A stretch of DNA of 64,000 nt from Falsigemmobacter faecalis (GTDB lineage Bacteria > Pseudomonadota > Alphaproteobacteria > Rhodobacterales > Rhodobacteraceae): positions 1-64,000 of the forward strand of contig NZ_RRAZ01000018.1 of NCBI RefSeq assembly GCF_003863335.1, read 5' to 3'. Shown here piece after piece: positions 46,055-55,850 of the stretch (the first letter of the stretch is position 1; each line of letters starts with the position of its first letter). The notes beneath the pieces were generated by a model that was given only the letters and a program-made list of their open reading frames with translations, did no database searches and was not told where the DNA came from. A program made the position numbers and the translations under genes.

Positions 46055-47812
46055 TCAGTCTTCGTCAAAGGGGTCCCATTCGTCCTCAACCTCGGCCAGA
46101 GCCTCCACGGCGGCGTCTTCCACCAGCTCAGAGGCCGGACGGATTTTGCGGATTTCCGCGCCGGGAAAGGCGCTCAGCACGGCCTGGACCAGCGGATAGG
46201 CCGCGGCTTCGGCTTTGGCGGCCATCAGTTCGGCGTTTTCTTCTTCGTCCAGCGTCGCGCCGCCGCCCGAGCCGGTGACCGAGATGCCCCAGCGTTGCCC
46301 GGTCCAGCGCTGCAGCGAGGCGGCAAGGCGGGCGGCCAGATCGGGGCGCGCATCCGGGGTCGGCTGAAACTCAATGCGGCCAGGCGCAAAGCGCACCGGG
46401 CGCAGGCAGGCCTTGACCTCGAGATAAAGCTTCATATCGCGGCGCTCATGGATCAGCTCGGCCAGTTGCGCGACCGAGGTGATAACGGGCATCCGCGCCT
46501 GAGCCAGCGCCGTGGCCGCGCCTGAGGCATGGATCGCGCCAAAGCCGCCCTGGCCTGCGCCTGCGGGCATCATGGGCGCGGCCTGCATCCTTGCGCCGCC
46601 GCCCTGCGGGGCCGCGCCGCCCAGGGCGCCTGCGAGGCCACCGGGCCGGGCTTTCAGCACTTCCAGCTGGCGGATCAGGCTGCCGGGGTCGGGGAGTTCC
46701 GAGACATGGGTCAGGCGGATCACCGCCATCTCAGCGGCCATCATGGCATTGGGGGCCAGCGCCACTTCTTCGAGCGCTTTCAGCAGCATCTGCCACATCC
46801 GGCTCATGGAGCGTTTCGAGAGACGCCCGGCGAGATCAAGGCCGCGGGTGCGCTCTTCGGGCGGCACGGTGGGATCATCCGAGGCATCAGGCGTGACCTG
46901 CAGCACCGAGATCCAATGGGTGATTTCCGCCAGATCGCGCAGCACCGCCATGGGATCCGCGCCATCGGCATATTGCGCGCCAAGCTCGGAGAGGGCGGCG
47001 GCGGCATCGCCCTTCATGATCATCTCGAAAAGATCAAGAACGCGGCCACGATCGGCAAGGCCCAGCATGGCGCGGACCTGATCGGCGCCGGTCTCCCCCG
47101 CGCCATGGCTAATCGCCTGATCCAGAAGCGAGGTCGCATCCCGGGCCGAACCTTCGGCCGCGCGGGTGATCAGCGCGAGGGCCGCATCTGAAATGGAAGC
47201 GCCCTCAGAGGTGGCGATTTTGCGCAGCAGGCCGATCATCACCTCGGGCTCAATGCGGCGCAGATCAAAGCGCTGACAGCGCGAGAGCACGGTGACCGGG
47301 ACCTTGCGGATCTCGGTGGTGGCGAAGATGAATTTGACGTGGGGCGGCGGCTCTTCGAGGGTTTTCAGCAGCGCGTTGAAGGCGCTGGTCGAGAGCATAT
47401 GCACTTCGTCGATGATATAGACTTTATAGCGCGCCGAGGCCGCGCGGTAATGCACCGAATCGATGATCTCGCGAATATCGCCCACGCCGGTGCGCGAGGC
47501 GGCGTCCATCTCAAGGACATCAACGTGGCGGCCCTCGATGATGGCTTTGCAGTGTTCGCATGCGCCGCAGGGCGAAGTGGTGGGACCGCCCTGGCCGTCG
47601 GGGCCGATGCAGTTCAGCCCCTTGGCGATGATCCGTGCCGTGGTGGTTTTGCCGGTGCCCCGGATCCCCGTCATGATGAAGGCCTGGGCGATGCGGCCCG
47701 CCTCAAAGGCGTTTTTGAGGGTGCGCACCATGGCATCCTGGCCCACCAGATCCGCGAAGGTCTCGGGGCGGTATTTGCGGGCCAGCACCTGGTAGCGGGG
47801 GGTCTCGGTCAT
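46055..47812 (-). CDS. dnaX: DNA polymerase III subunit gamma/tau
   Basis: This 585-residue protein starts RYQVLARKYRPETFADLVGQ. It has the Walker A GIRGTGKTTTARI, a zinc module (CIGPDGQGGPTTSPCGACEHC), Walker B IIDEVHMLS and the SRC motif (LSRCQRFDLRRIEP). Tau-like C-terminal domains follow. It is the clamp-loader ATPase. The ATG at 47812 (MTETPRY) is taken over the upstream frame, which reads through an extragenic repeat. I see no obvious slippery heptamer for a gamma product. Confidence 0.94.
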   Translation of the reverse strand: MTETPRYQVLARKYRPETFADLVGQDAMVRTLKNAFEAGRIAQAFIMTGIRGTGKTTTARIIAKGLNCIGPDGQGGPTTSPCGACEHCKAIIEGRHVDVLEMDAASRTGVGDIREIIDSVHYRAASARYKVYIIDEVHMLSTSAFNALLKTLEEPPPHVKFIFATTEIRKVPVTVLSRCQRFDLRRIEPEVMIGLLRKIATSEGASISDAALALITRAAEGSARDATSLLDQAISHGAGETGADQVRAMLGLADRGRVLDLFEMIMKGDAAAALSELGAQYADGADPMAVLRDLAEITHWISVLQVTPDASDDPTVPPEERTRGLDLAGRLSKRSMSRMWQMLLKALEEVALAPNAMMAAEMAVIRLTHVSELPDPGSLIRQLEVLKARPGGLAGALGGAAPQGGGARMQAAPMMPAGAGQGGFGAIHASGAATALAQARMPVITSVAQLAELIHERRDMKLYLEVKACLRPVRFAPGRIEFQPTPDARPDLAARLAASLQRWTGQRWGISVTGSGGGATLDEEENAELMAAKAEAAAYPLVQAVLSAFPGAEIRKIRPASELVEDAAVEALAEVEDEWDPFDED

Positions 47813-47900
47813 CCGGGGTCCTTCGGGATTCGGGGTGATCTGCAGTCTAGAGCCCGGGGGGGCCAGGGTCCAGAGCGCGCCCGTGGTGGCGGCGTCGCAG

Positions 47901-47950
47901 CGGGGGCTGCCTGCCCCCGCACCCCCGGGAGTATTTTTAAAAGCCAAAGC
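47901..47950 (+). repeat. Extragenic repeat, copy 3
   Basis: It reads CGGGGGCTGCCTGCCCCCG, then CACCCCCGGGAGTATTTTTA and AAAGCCAAAGC. The layout matches the copies at 10417 and 29596. It sits between dnaX and the metallopeptidase gene. Confidence 0.75.
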
Positions 47951-48027
47951 CGGAGGCGGGCGGCGGAACCCCTGTTGCTGCCGGGGGTTTCCCGGGCAAT
48001 TATTGCGCCGTTGTTCCGGGGGATGAG

Positions 48028-48882
48028 ATGCGATTTGGCGGGCAGCGGCAGAGCCGCAATGTGGAAGACCGGCGGGGCCGGGGTGGCATGCGCGGTGGCG
48101 CTGTGGGGGGTGTCTCGGGGGTGGCGCTGCTGGCGGTTCTGGCGATCGGTTATTTCACCGGGATTGATGTGACGCCGCTGCTGAACGGGATGCAGGGCGG
48201 CGGGGGGGATCAGGTGAGTGAGAACCGTCCGCTCAGCCAGGAAGAACAGCAGGTGGGGCAATGGGTCAGCCAGGTTCTGGGCACCACTGAGGATGTCTGG
48301 ACGGCGCGGTTTCAGCAGGAACTGGGGCAGAGCTACCGGCCGCCGAAGCTGGTGCTGTTTTCTGATGTGACGCAGTCGCCCTGCGGGGGGGCTTCGGGGG
48401 CGACGGGGCCGTTTTACTGTCCGGGCGATCAGAAGGCCTATCTGGATACGGCGTTTTTTGCCACGCTCTCGCGGGAGCTGGGGGCTCCGGGGGAGCTGGC
48501 GGCGGCCTATGTGATTGCCCATGAGGTGGCGCATCACGTGCAAAATGAGCTGGGGATTCTGGGCCAGGTCAATCAGGCGCGGGCGCGGGCCTCAGAGGTG
48601 CAGTCGAACCAGTTGTCGGTGCGCACTGAACTGCAGGCGGATTGTCTGTCGGGGGTCTGGGCGAAATCGGTGAATTCGCTGCTGAAGCCCGGGGATATTG
48701 AGCAGGCGATCACTGCGGCGCGTCAGATCGGGGATGATACTTTGCAGCGGCGCGCCGGGCGGGTGCCGCAGCCCCATACCTTCAGCCATGGCAGTTCGGC
48801 GCAGCGGGCCTCCTGGTTCACCAGGGGCTATGAGGCGGGGAAAATGGCAGCCTGTGATACCTTTAATACGGATCGGCTGTGA
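48028..48882 (+). CDS. ypfJ: Neutral zinc metallopeptidase (YpfJ family)
   Basis: This 284-residue protein has one N-terminal membrane helix near 28-46 (VSGVALLAVLAIGYFTG). The KPN_02809/YpfJ domain follows with the zinc site HEVAHHVQ (165-172). Conserved ELQADCLSGVWAKS (Glu ligand) and TFSHGSSAQRASWFTRGYEAG are present. It is probably membrane-tethered with a periplasmic catalytic part; the substrate is unknown. Its stop overlaps the next gene's GTG (GTGA), so the two are translated together. Confidence 0.9.
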   Translation: MRFGGQRQSRNVEDRRGRGGMRGGAVGGVSGVALLAVLAIGYFTGIDVTPLLNGMQGGGGDQVSENRPLSQEEQQVGQWVSQVLGTTEDVWTARFQQELGQSYRPPKLVLFSDVTQSPCGGASGATGPFYCPGDQKAYLDTAFFATLSRELGAPGELAAAYVIAHEVAHHVQNELGILGQVNQARARASEVQSNQLSVRTELQADCLSGVWAKSVNSLLKPGDIEQAITAARQIGDDTLQRRAGRVPQPHTFSHGSSAQRASWFTRGYEAGKMAACDTFNTDRL

Positions 48883-49334
48883 TCTGGCCTGCGGCGGCGC
48901 TGGAAGTGGCGGGGGGGCGGTTGTCGCTTTCGCCGCTGCCGGCGGCGGAGGGGCTGGCGGGGCTGGCATCTGCGGGGGCGGGCTGTCTGCTGAGCCTGAC
49001 CGAGCCGGAGGAAGAGGCGCGGGCTGGTCTTGCGGATCTGGGGGAGCGGGCTGCTTTAGCGGGTCTGCGGCATCTGCGGCTTGAGATACGGGACTTTGAT
49101 GTGCCGCAGGGGGATTGTGGGGTGCTGCAGCAGGCTCTGGCGCATCTGCGGGGCGGCGGGCATCTGGCTTTGCACTGCATGGGCGGCTGCGGGCGCTCTG
49201 GTATGATTGCGCTCAGGCTGATGCGGATGGCCGGCGAGGAGGGGCAGGTGGCCCTGGCGCGTCTGCGCGCGGTGCGGCCCTGCGCGATTGAGACCGGGGC
49301 GCAGATGGCCTGGGCGCTGGCTCCCTTGGATTGA
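48879..49334 (+). CDS. Small tyrosine/dual-specificity phosphatase-like protein
   Basis: This 151-residue protein has the signature HCMGGCGRSG (Cys100, Arg106), the C-x5-R active-site loop. A DFDVPQGD stretch near 72 could hold the general acid Asp. It is Leu/Ala-rich. The start is GTG at 48879, overlapping the metallopeptidase stop. The substrate could be a phosphoprotein or another phosphoester; I cannot tell. The pairing with a zinc protease has no obvious pathway logic. Confidence 0.78.
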   Translation: MIWPAAALEVAGGRLSLSPLPAAEGLAGLASAGAGCLLSLTEPEEEARAGLADLGERAALAGLRHLRLEIRDFDVPQGDCGVLQQALAHLRGGGHLALHCMGGCGRSGMIALRLMRMAGEEGQVALARLRAVRPCAIETGAQMAWALAPLD

Positions 49335-49380
49335 CACCGGCTTTGTCGGGGCAATACTGCCGCGCGAAGAGGGGACTTTC

Positions 49381-49791
49381 ATGACTTTGACACCAGATGA
49401 GACCATCGCACTGGCGCAGCCGCCTTTCGCGAAGCTGCTTGATATCCGCACGATTGAGGCCAATGGCAGCGATGAGGTGGTGGCGGAGCTTGTGGTTCGC
49501 GAAGAGCTGACCAACCGCAACGGGATGCTCCATGGCGGGGCGATCATGACGCTGGCGGATAATGTTGCGGGCACCGCGACCTATCGGCAGATGGCACCGG
49601 GGCAATATACCGTCACCATGGAGAGCAAGACCAATTTCTTCCGGCCGATCCCGGCGGGCACAAAGGTGCGCGCCGTGGCGCGGGGGCTGCATATCGGGCG
49701 GCGCACCATGGTCTGGGAGGTCTCGCTTTATCTGGAGGACGGGCGGCTGGCGGCCAAAGTGACCCAGACACAGATGGTGCTGGACCGCTGA
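49381..49791 (+). CDS. PaaI-type hotdog thioesterase
   Basis: This 136-residue protein has the hotdog core NGMLHGGAIMTLADNVAGTAT near 43-63, where the Asn/His/Gly and Asp pattern is typical of PaaI thioesterases. VTMESKTNFFRPIPAGTKVRA and a C-terminal KVTQTQMVL follow. It hydrolyses an acyl-CoA; the substrate is unspecified. The ATG at 49381 follows GAGGGG. It lies downstream of the phosphatase-like gene on the same strand. Confidence 0.87.
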   Translation: MTLTPDETIALAQPPFAKLLDIRTIEANGSDEVVAELVVREELTNRNGMLHGGAIMTLADNVAGTATYRQMAPGQYTVTMESKTNFFRPIPAGTKVRAVARGLHIGRRTMVWEVSLYLEDGRLAAKVTQTQMVLDR

Positions 49792-49802
49792 GGGCAAAGA
49801 GA

Positions 49803-49828
49803 AAGGCCGGGGAAGTCCCCGGCCTTTT
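49803..49828. terminator. Shared terminator between thioesterase and secDF
   Basis: AAGGCCGGGG and CCCCGGCCTT pair around AAGT, followed by TTCCTT on the plus strand. On the minus strand only three T follow, so the plus-strand use is stronger. Confidence 0.78.
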
Positions 49829-49830
49829 CC

Positions 49831-52491
49831 TTATGCGTCGATATTTGCGAATTCGTGGTCGAGGCGTTTTTTCGGCTTCTTCGCCGGACCCTCACCGCCC
49901 TCGCTGTCGTCGCCGCGGTCCACACCGAGGTAAAGAACGATGTTCTTTGCCACATAAAGCGTCGACCAGGTGCCGAGAATCACCCCGAGGATCATCGCAA
50001 AGACGAAGCCGCGGATCACATCGCCGCCGAACCACAGCAGCGCAAAGAGCGCCAGCAGCGTCGAGGCCGAGGTCATCACCGTGCGCCCGAGCGTCTCGTT
50101 GGTCGACAGGTTCATCAGATCGCGCAGCGCCATGCTTCGGTATTTCGCCATATTCTCGCGCAGACGGTCGAAGATGACGACGGTGTCGTTCACCGAATAG
50201 CCAAGGATCGTCAGCAGGGCCGCCACGATGGTCAGGTCAAACCGGATCTGGAAGAGCGAGAAGATCCCCAGTGTGATGACCACGTCATGCAGACAGGCCG
50301 CCACCAGACCAATGGCGAACTGCCATTCAAAGCGCATCCAGATATAGATCAGGATCCCGACAGAGCCTGCCGCCACCGCGCCAATGGCCAGCCAGATCAG
50401 CTCAGACGAGACCTTGGGCCCGACCGATTCCACCGAGGCAATCATCACCTGCGGATCGGCGGTTTTGACCGCAGCTTCCACGGCAGCGATCACTTCGGGC
50501 GTCACCGCCTCTGCGCCGTCCTGCGCCTGAATGCGGATCATCGCCACATGCTGGTCAGCGCGGAACGCGGGGTCAAACACCTGCGAGATATTCACATCGC
50601 CAAGGTTCAGCTCATGCAGAGCGTCGCGGTAGGCGGCGATATTCACCTGCTGGGTGGACTCGGTGCGGATCGTGGTGCCGCCCCGGAAGTCGATGCCGAA
50701 GTTCAGCCCCATGGTGAGGGTGATCAGGATTGCTGCCACCATGACGCCGACGGTGCCGCCAAAGGTCACGCCCTGCCAGCGGAAGAAGTTAATCTTCGTG
50801 TCATCGGGCACCAGACGGATCACGCCATCGGCGCTGACGCGCTTTGGCTTGATATGGGTGAACCAGATATACATCAGCAGTTTGGTGACATAGACGGCCG
50901 TAAACATCGTGGTGAGGATGCCCAGACCAAAGGTCACCGCAAAGCCGCGCACCGGGCCCGAGCCGATGGCGAACATGATCACAGCCGTGATCACGGCGGT
51001 GATATTGGCGTCCATAATGGCCGAAAGCGCTTTGTCAAAGCCCAGCTCAATCGAGCGGCCTGCGGCTTTTCCGGCCCTCAGTTCTTCACGGATCCGCTCA
51101 AAGATCAGCACGTTACTGTCCACGGCCATGCCGAGTGTCAGCACGATCCCGGCGATGCCCGGCAGGGTCAGCGTCGCCCCCAGCAGCGAGAGCATCGAGA
51201 TCAGCAGCACGCCGTTGATGATCAGAGCCACATTGGCGATGACGCCCATGGCGCCATAGATCACCACCATGAAGATCGCGACGGCAATGGTGCCGACGAT
51301 GGCGGCGCGCTTGCCGGCGTCGATCGAATCCTGGCCCAGTTCCGGGCCGATGGTGCGTTCTTCAAGGAAGGTCATGCCCGCGGGCAGGGCGCCTGCCCGC
51401 AGCAGGATGGCCAGCTCGGTGCTTTCTTCCAGGGTGAAATTGCCCGAAATGATGCCTGAGCCGCCAGGAATATGGCTCTGGATGACCGGGGCCGAGATCA
51501 CCTGCTCATCGAGCACAATGGCGAAGGGACGGCCGATATTGGCCGCCGTGTAATCGCCGAACGTCCGCGCCCCCGAGGGGTTAAAGCGGAAGTTCACCGC
51601 CGGGCGGCCGTTCTGGTCATAAGACGGCTGGGCATCGACCAGCTCTTCGCCGGTGACGACCGGGGCGGTCTCGATGATGTAATAAACGCCCTGCTCATTC
51701 ATCGAGGGCAGGACTTTGGAGCCGGGGGGCGCCACTTCATCCGGGCCGCGGGCAGAGCCCTGAACCGGGTTGAAGGTCAGCTTCGCGGTGGTGCCGATCA
51801 GGCTTTTCAGCTCTGCCGCCGAGCCGATGCCGGGGACCTGGATCAGGATCCGGTCGGCGCCCTGGCGCTGGATCGTCGGCTCACGGGTGCCGACTTCATC
51901 CACGCGGCGGCGAATGATTTCAAGGGATTGCGCGATGGTGCGCTCATCCATGGCGGCGCGTTCGGCCTCCGACAGCGAGACGACCAGGACCTTGCCCTCG
52001 GCGCGCACTTCGATGTCGTTCTGGCCCACGCCGGTCAGGCTGACCACCGGGGTCGAGAGCTGACGGATCGAGGCAACAGCCGCCTGGACGCCTTCCTGGT
52101 TTTGCAGCTCAATGCGCAGCTCATGCGGGGCCGCGGTCTGACGGCGCACGCCGCCGACCTGATCGCGCATATCGCGCAGACGGTCGCGGACCTGCGGCCA
52201 GAAGCTGTCCATACGGGCCTGATACACGTCCGTGACCTGAACTTCGGCCAGCAGATGCGCACCACCCCTCAGATCGAGGCCAAGGTTGACCAGCCCCGAG
52301 GGCAGCCAGGACGGCCAGTCGTCAAGCGCTGCGACCTGCTCAGGCGTCAGGCTTTCGCCTTTCTCAACGGCAAGATGGGCGTCGTTATGGGTTTCGACGC
52401 GGGTATAAAAGGCGTTCGGCATCGCAAAAAGCAGGCCGAAAAGGCAAAGCCCCCAAATAATGAGGCGCTTCCAGAGAGCGGTCTTGTGCAT
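49831..52491 (-). CDS. secDF: Fused protein-export component SecDF
   Basis: This 886-residue protein is SecD and SecF joined. The SecD part has the N-terminal helix, LGLDLRGGAHLLAEV near 70-84, a large periplasmic P1 region, and a membrane part with GMAVDSNVLIFERIREELR. The SecF part begins about residue 590 with LNFGIDFRGGTTI and contains SVNDTVVIFDRLREN. Twelve membrane helices are expected. SecDF drives late export with the proton gradient. The fused form occurs in some lineages; the linker is intact here. yajC is not adjacent in this window. Confidence 0.95.
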   Translation of the reverse strand: MHKTALWKRLIIWGLCLFGLLFAMPNAFYTRVETHNDAHLAVEKGESLTPEQVAALDDWPSWLPSGLVNLGLDLRGGAHLLAEVQVTDVYQARMDSFWPQVRDRLRDMRDQVGGVRRQTAAPHELRIELQNQEGVQAAVASIRQLSTPVVSLTGVGQNDIEVRAEGKVLVVSLSEAERAAMDERTIAQSLEIIRRRVDEVGTREPTIQRQGADRILIQVPGIGSAAELKSLIGTTAKLTFNPVQGSARGPDEVAPPGSKVLPSMNEQGVYYIIETAPVVTGEELVDAQPSYDQNGRPAVNFRFNPSGARTFGDYTAANIGRPFAIVLDEQVISAPVIQSHIPGGSGIISGNFTLEESTELAILLRAGALPAGMTFLEERTIGPELGQDSIDAGKRAAIVGTIAVAIFMVVIYGAMGVIANVALIINGVLLISMLSLLGATLTLPGIAGIVLTLGMAVDSNVLIFERIREELRAGKAAGRSIELGFDKALSAIMDANITAVITAVIMFAIGSGPVRGFAVTFGLGILTTMFTAVYVTKLLMYIWFTHIKPKRVSADGVIRLVPDDTKINFFRWQGVTFGGTVGVMVAAILITLTMGLNFGIDFRGGTTIRTESTQQVNIAAYRDALHELNLGDVNISQVFDPAFRADQHVAMIRIQAQDGAEAVTPEVIAAVEAAVKTADPQVMIASVESVGPKVSSELIWLAIGAVAAGSVGILIYIWMRFEWQFAIGLVAACLHDVVITLGIFSLFQIRFDLTIVAALLTILGYSVNDTVVIFDRLRENMAKYRSMALRDLMNLSTNETLGRTVMTSASTLLALFALLWFGGDVIRGFVFAMILGVILGTWSTLYVAKNIVLYLGVDRGDDSEGGEGPAKKPKKRLDHEFANIDA

Positions 52492-52603
52492 TGAGCACTC
52501 CGGTAAATCGAAGGCCGGACGCGAGGGCGCTGTGGCCCCTGGCGGCAGGTTCTGGGTCGGCGGATATGGCGGGGCCCCTCACAGTGATAAGGGGCAAAAT
52601 AAG

Positions 52604-52990
52604 TCAGGCGCGGTGCAAAACCGGCGGGGCGCGGACAGCGGGCCGCAGCGGGCGGCTGGCCGGGCGGGCCTCAGCTTCTGCGGCGGCACGGATCGTCAGG
52701 GGGCGGTGGTCTGCGCCCCTGCTGCTCGGCGGCAGCAGCCCCGCGAAGGGCAGATCCTCCGGCAGCCCGTCATCGCCCGAGCGGGCGGCGGGCGCGATCT
52801 GATGGGATTTCACCGCCTCGGGCGGCAGCGCGGTGCGCAGCACCGTGGTGACACGCTCAGCCCCTCCGGCGGTGCGCGAAAGACGCAGGCCGGGGCCGAA
52901 CTGCCAGACCAGCATCAGCAGCAGCACCAGAAGCCCGGACAGAACTGTCCGGGGGCTGGCCGTCCGCAGCAGGGGGGTCGGGCGCGTCAT
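52604..52990 (-). CDS. Small membrane protein, unrecognised
   Basis: This 128-residue reading starts at ATG 52990 and has one likely membrane helix (VLSGLLVLLLMLVWQFGPGL, residues 16-35). The rest is Arg/Pro/Ala-rich with no motif I recognise. It lies 43 bases downstream of the antiporter G gene on the same strand and ends 112 bases before secDF. It could be a real gene of the operon tail or non-coding. No family support. Confidence 0.4.
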   Translation of the reverse strand: MTRPTPLLRTASPRTVLSGLLVLLLMLVWQFGPGLRLSRTAGGAERVTTVLRTALPPEAVKSHQIAPAARSGDDGLPEDLPFAGLLPPSSRGADHRPLTIRAAAEAEARPASRPLRPAVRAPPVLHRA

Positions 52991-53033
52991 GGGACCGAAG
53001 TCGCATATCCGGCCCTTTTTGGCAAATGCCGTT

Positions 53034-53450
53034 TCAGTCAGCTTTGCGCTCCGGCAGGGCAGCGGCAGGCGCGGCCTCAGGGGGGGCGGGCTCATGCAGG
53101 TGCAGATGCTCGGGCAATTCGCGCGAGCCTGCGACGCGGTCGCGGTATAGCGCGGCGCGGCCCACCATCATCAGGGTGATCGGCGTGGTGACCAAAAGGA
53201 AGACCCCGATCACCAGTTCGTGGATCACAAGGCGGCTGCCGCCCCAGCTGAACAAAAGCACCGAGCCGATCAGGATCGCCGCCGCACCCCAGCTGGAAAC
53301 CAGCGTCGGCGCATGCAGCCGGTCATAAAAGCTTTTCAGCTGCCAGAGCCCGATGGTGCCCAGCAGCGCCAGCGTGGAGCCGACGACCATAAAGAACGCG
53401 GCCGGAAGGGCGATCCACCAGGGAAAGGTCTCAAGATAGGTCGTGCTCAT
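53034..53450 (-). CDS. mnhG: Mrp-type Na+/H+ antiporter subunit G
   Basis: This 138-residue protein has three membrane helices (residues 13-33, 45-62, 70-90) and the MnhG/PhaG pattern: [26 protein letters not shown] and [14 protein letters not shown]. The C-terminus is cytosolic and Pro/Ala-rich. Its start overlaps the F gene (ATGA). It is the last antiporter gene of the operon. Confidence 0.9.
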   Translation of the reverse strand: MSTTYLETFPWWIALPAAFFMVVGSTLALLGTIGLWQLKSFYDRLHAPTLVSSWGAAAILIGSVLLFSWGGSRLVIHELVIGVFLLVTTPITLMMVGRAALYRDRVAGSRELPEHLHLHEPAPPEAAPAAALPERKAD

Positions 53451-53731
53451 TCGATCACCTCACCGCGGATGAGGAATTTCGCCGCCGTCACGGTGGCGAC
53501 AAAGCCCACCACGCCCACGACCATCGAGGCCTCATAGAAGAAGGGGGTTCCCAGCCTTGCGCCGGTCACCACCAGCATCAGCATGGCGCAGAAATAAAGC
53601 GTATCCAGCCCGATAACGCGGTCCTGGGCGCGGGGGCCCTTAAAGAGGCGCAGGCAGGAGAAACAGGCCGCCAGCGCCAGCGCGATCTGCGCCCAGGTCA
53701 GCGCGAGCCAGAGGATCAGACCGGTTGTCAT
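53447..53731 (-). CDS. mnhF: Mrp-type antiporter subunit F
   Basis: This 94-residue protein has three membrane helices and the conserved [19 protein letters not shown] motif near 29-47. It overlaps E and G by 4 bases each (ATGA). It is a small essential subunit of the Mrp complex; length and motif match the family. Confidence 0.92.
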   Translation of the reverse strand: MTTGLILWLALTWAQIALALAACFSCLRLFKGPRAQDRVIGLDTLYFCAMLMLVVTGARLGTPFFYEASMVVGVVGFVATVTAAKFLIRGEVIE

Positions 53732-54216
53732 CCGAAGGCCTCCATCAGCAGGGTCTCATAACGGTTGTGGATCAGCGTGCGCCAGTCATCCTCTTCGACC
53801 AGATCGAAGACGTGCAGGATCAGAATGCCGCTGTCCATGTCATGCGAAAGCCAGGCCGTGCCCGGCGTCGCCGTGACGATCATCGCCAGCAGCGCCAGCG
53901 CATGGGGGTCTTTCAGCTCCAGCGGGACCTCAAGGAACTCTGAGCGCCGCTTGCCGTGGCGGCCACGGGTCAGGATCAGCCGCGCCACCGCGATATTGGA
54001 GCGCAGGATATCCAGCGCCACGATGCCCGAGAGCTTCACCAGCGGCCAGATGCGGCGCAGTTTCGGGCGCTCCGGCTCCAGCAGGCGGAAAATCCAGCCG
54101 ATGACCAGGCCCAGCATCGCGCCCAGCACCAGATGCCCCAGCGAAAAGCTGGTCAGCAGCAGCCACATGAAGACCAGCGCCAGCGACAGCAGCGGATGCG
54201 GGATCAGACGGATCAT
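53728..54216 (-). CDS. mnhE: Mrp-type antiporter subunit E
   Basis: This 162-residue protein has two N-terminal helices ([29 protein letters not shown] in part). The MnhE features [23 protein letters not shown] and [10 protein letters not shown] follow. It overlaps D by 4 bases and F by 4 bases. It belongs to the membrane assembly; its molecular role is not settled. Confidence 0.92.
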   Translation of the reverse strand: MIRLIPHPLLSLALVFMWLLLTSFSLGHLVLGAMLGLVIGWIFRLLEPERPKLRRIWPLVKLSGIVALDILRSNIAVARLILTRGRHGKRRSEFLEVPLELKDPHALALLAMIVTATPGTAWLSHDMDSGILILHVFDLVEEDDWRTLIHNRYETLLMEAFG

Positions 54217-55850
54217 GGCCGGTCTCCTCCGTCAACGACGCGGGGGGCCTCAATCACGCCCTGAACGTAGATCTCGGGGGCGTGCAGGGCGCGGGAGGTG
54301 GCCTCCATATAGCGGAAGATGTCCTGGCCCTGGATGGTCATCAGGATCACCAGACCCGCCAGCACCCCGATGGGCGCAATCTCAGACGCCAGCACCCGCG
54401 GCGGCGTGCCGTCGGCTGCCCAGAAGGTCTGAATGCCGATCCGCACCAGCGCCAGCAGCGAGGCGAGGCCCGAGACGATCACCAGCGCCACAAAGACCCA
54501 GACCAGCGCCGCAGGCAGGGCAGGGGCCGACATCGCCCCGCCGAGGATCCCCAGCTTGCCGATAAAACCTGCAAGCGGCGGCATCCCCGCCAGCATCAGC
54601 AGGCAGACCCCGAACAAAAGCCCCAGAATGGTCATGACGCCCGGAATGGCGAGGCCTTCCTCGTCCTGCTCGGTGCTGTCTTCATCCGACTGATCCAGGC
54701 CATAGGCATCGGCGGTCAGCGCGAGCATGGCGGCAATGCCACCCTCCTCGCGGCTTAATGGCTCAATCAGCAGAAAGAGCGCCCCGGTCGCCAGCGTCGA
54801 GCCGACGAGATAATAAAGCGCCCCCGCCAGCATCCCGATGCCGCCGCCCATCAGCGCAAGGCCGTTGACCGTCAAAAGCGTGCCCGACGAAATCATCACC
54901 AGATGCCCCGTCACCCGGCCAAGCCCCTGCGAGGCCAGCACCCCGAAGCTGCCGTAGGCAATGGTCGCCAGACCCAGTGCCACCAGCACCTCCGCCGCAA
55001 AACCGGCAGAGCTGCCCGCGCCCGCGCCAAAGACCAGCATGGTGATGCGCAGGATGATATAGATCCCGACCTTGGTCATAATGGCAAACATCGCCGCCAC
55101 CGGGGCCGAGCCGGCCATATAAGCGGTCGGCAGCCAGAACGAGAGCGGATAGATCCCCGCCTTCACCAGGAAGGCGATCCCCAGCATGGCGGTGCCGACG
55201 TGCAGAAGCGGTCGGTCCGCATCGGGAACCGTGGCCACAAGGTTCGACAGCTGCGCCATGGAAAGCGTGCCGGTCACCCCGTAGATCAGCGACACGCCGA
55301 CCAGGAACAGCAGCGATGCCGCAAGGTTCATCGCGATGTAATGCAGCCCCGCCCGCACCCTCAGCTGGCCTGAGCCATGCAGCAAAAGCCCATAAGAGGC
55401 CGCCAGCAGCACTTCGAAGAACACAAAGAGGTTGAAGAGATCCCCGGTCAGAAAGGCCCCGTTCAGACCCATCAGCAGGAACATGAACAGTGACTGGAAG
55501 TTCTGCCCCTGCCGGTGCCAGCCCGCGCCCGAATAAAGCAGCGCCGGGATCGCCAGCAGCGAGGTCAGCACCAGCATCATCGCCGACAGCCGGTCGATCA
55601 CCAGAATGATGCCATAAGGCACCGCCCAGTCGCCGAGCAGATAAAAGGCAATATCGTTGCCGCCCGACAGCGCGTTCCCCTTAGAGCGGTTCAGCAGCTC
55701 AATCGCCACAACCAGCGTCGCCAGCGTCGCCACAAGGCTGATGCCAAGCTTCGCTTTGCGCTGCCGGTCATCATAAAGCAGCATGATCGCGCCCGCGAAG
55801 AACGGGATCAGGATCGGCAGGATGATCAGATGATCGCTCAGTCCCATCAT
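54213..55850 (-). CDS. mnhD: Mrp-type antiporter subunit D
   Basis: This 545-residue protein is homologous to proton-translocating complex I subunits NuoM/N. It has about 14 helices, with MGLNGAFLTGDLFNLFVFFEVLLAASYGLLL near 130 (conserved Glu in a helix), AGIYPLSFWLPTAYMAGSAPVAAMFA (Lys/His region) and HLVMISSGTLLTVNGLAL. It transports cations with A. A polar insert near 370-400 (DQSDEDSTEQDEE) is unusual and probably cytosolic. It overlaps C by 1 and E by 4 bases. Confidence 0.94.
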   Translation of the reverse strand: MMGLSDHLIILPILIPFFAGAIMLLYDDRQRKAKLGISLVATLATLVVAIELLNRSKGNALSGGNDIAFYLLGDWAVPYGIILVIDRLSAMMLVLTSLLAIPALLYSGAGWHRQGQNFQSLFMFLLMGLNGAFLTGDLFNLFVFFEVLLAASYGLLLHGSGQLRVRAGLHYIAMNLAASLLFLVGVSLIYGVTGTLSMAQLSNLVATVPDADRPLLHVGTAMLGIAFLVKAGIYPLSFWLPTAYMAGSAPVAAMFAIMTKVGIYIILRITMLVFGAGAGSSAGFAAEVLVALGLATIAYGSFGVLASQGLGRVTGHLVMISSGTLLTVNGLALMGGGIGMLAGALYYLVGSTLATGALFLLIEPLSREEGGIAAMLALTADAYGLDQSDEDSTEQDEEGLAIPGVMTILGLLFGVCLLMLAGMPPLAGFIGKLGILGGAMSAPALPAALVWVFVALVIVSGLASLLALVRIGIQTFWAADGTPPRVLASEIAPIGVLAGLVILMTIQGQDIFRYMEATSRALHAPEIYVQGVIEAPRVVDGGDRP

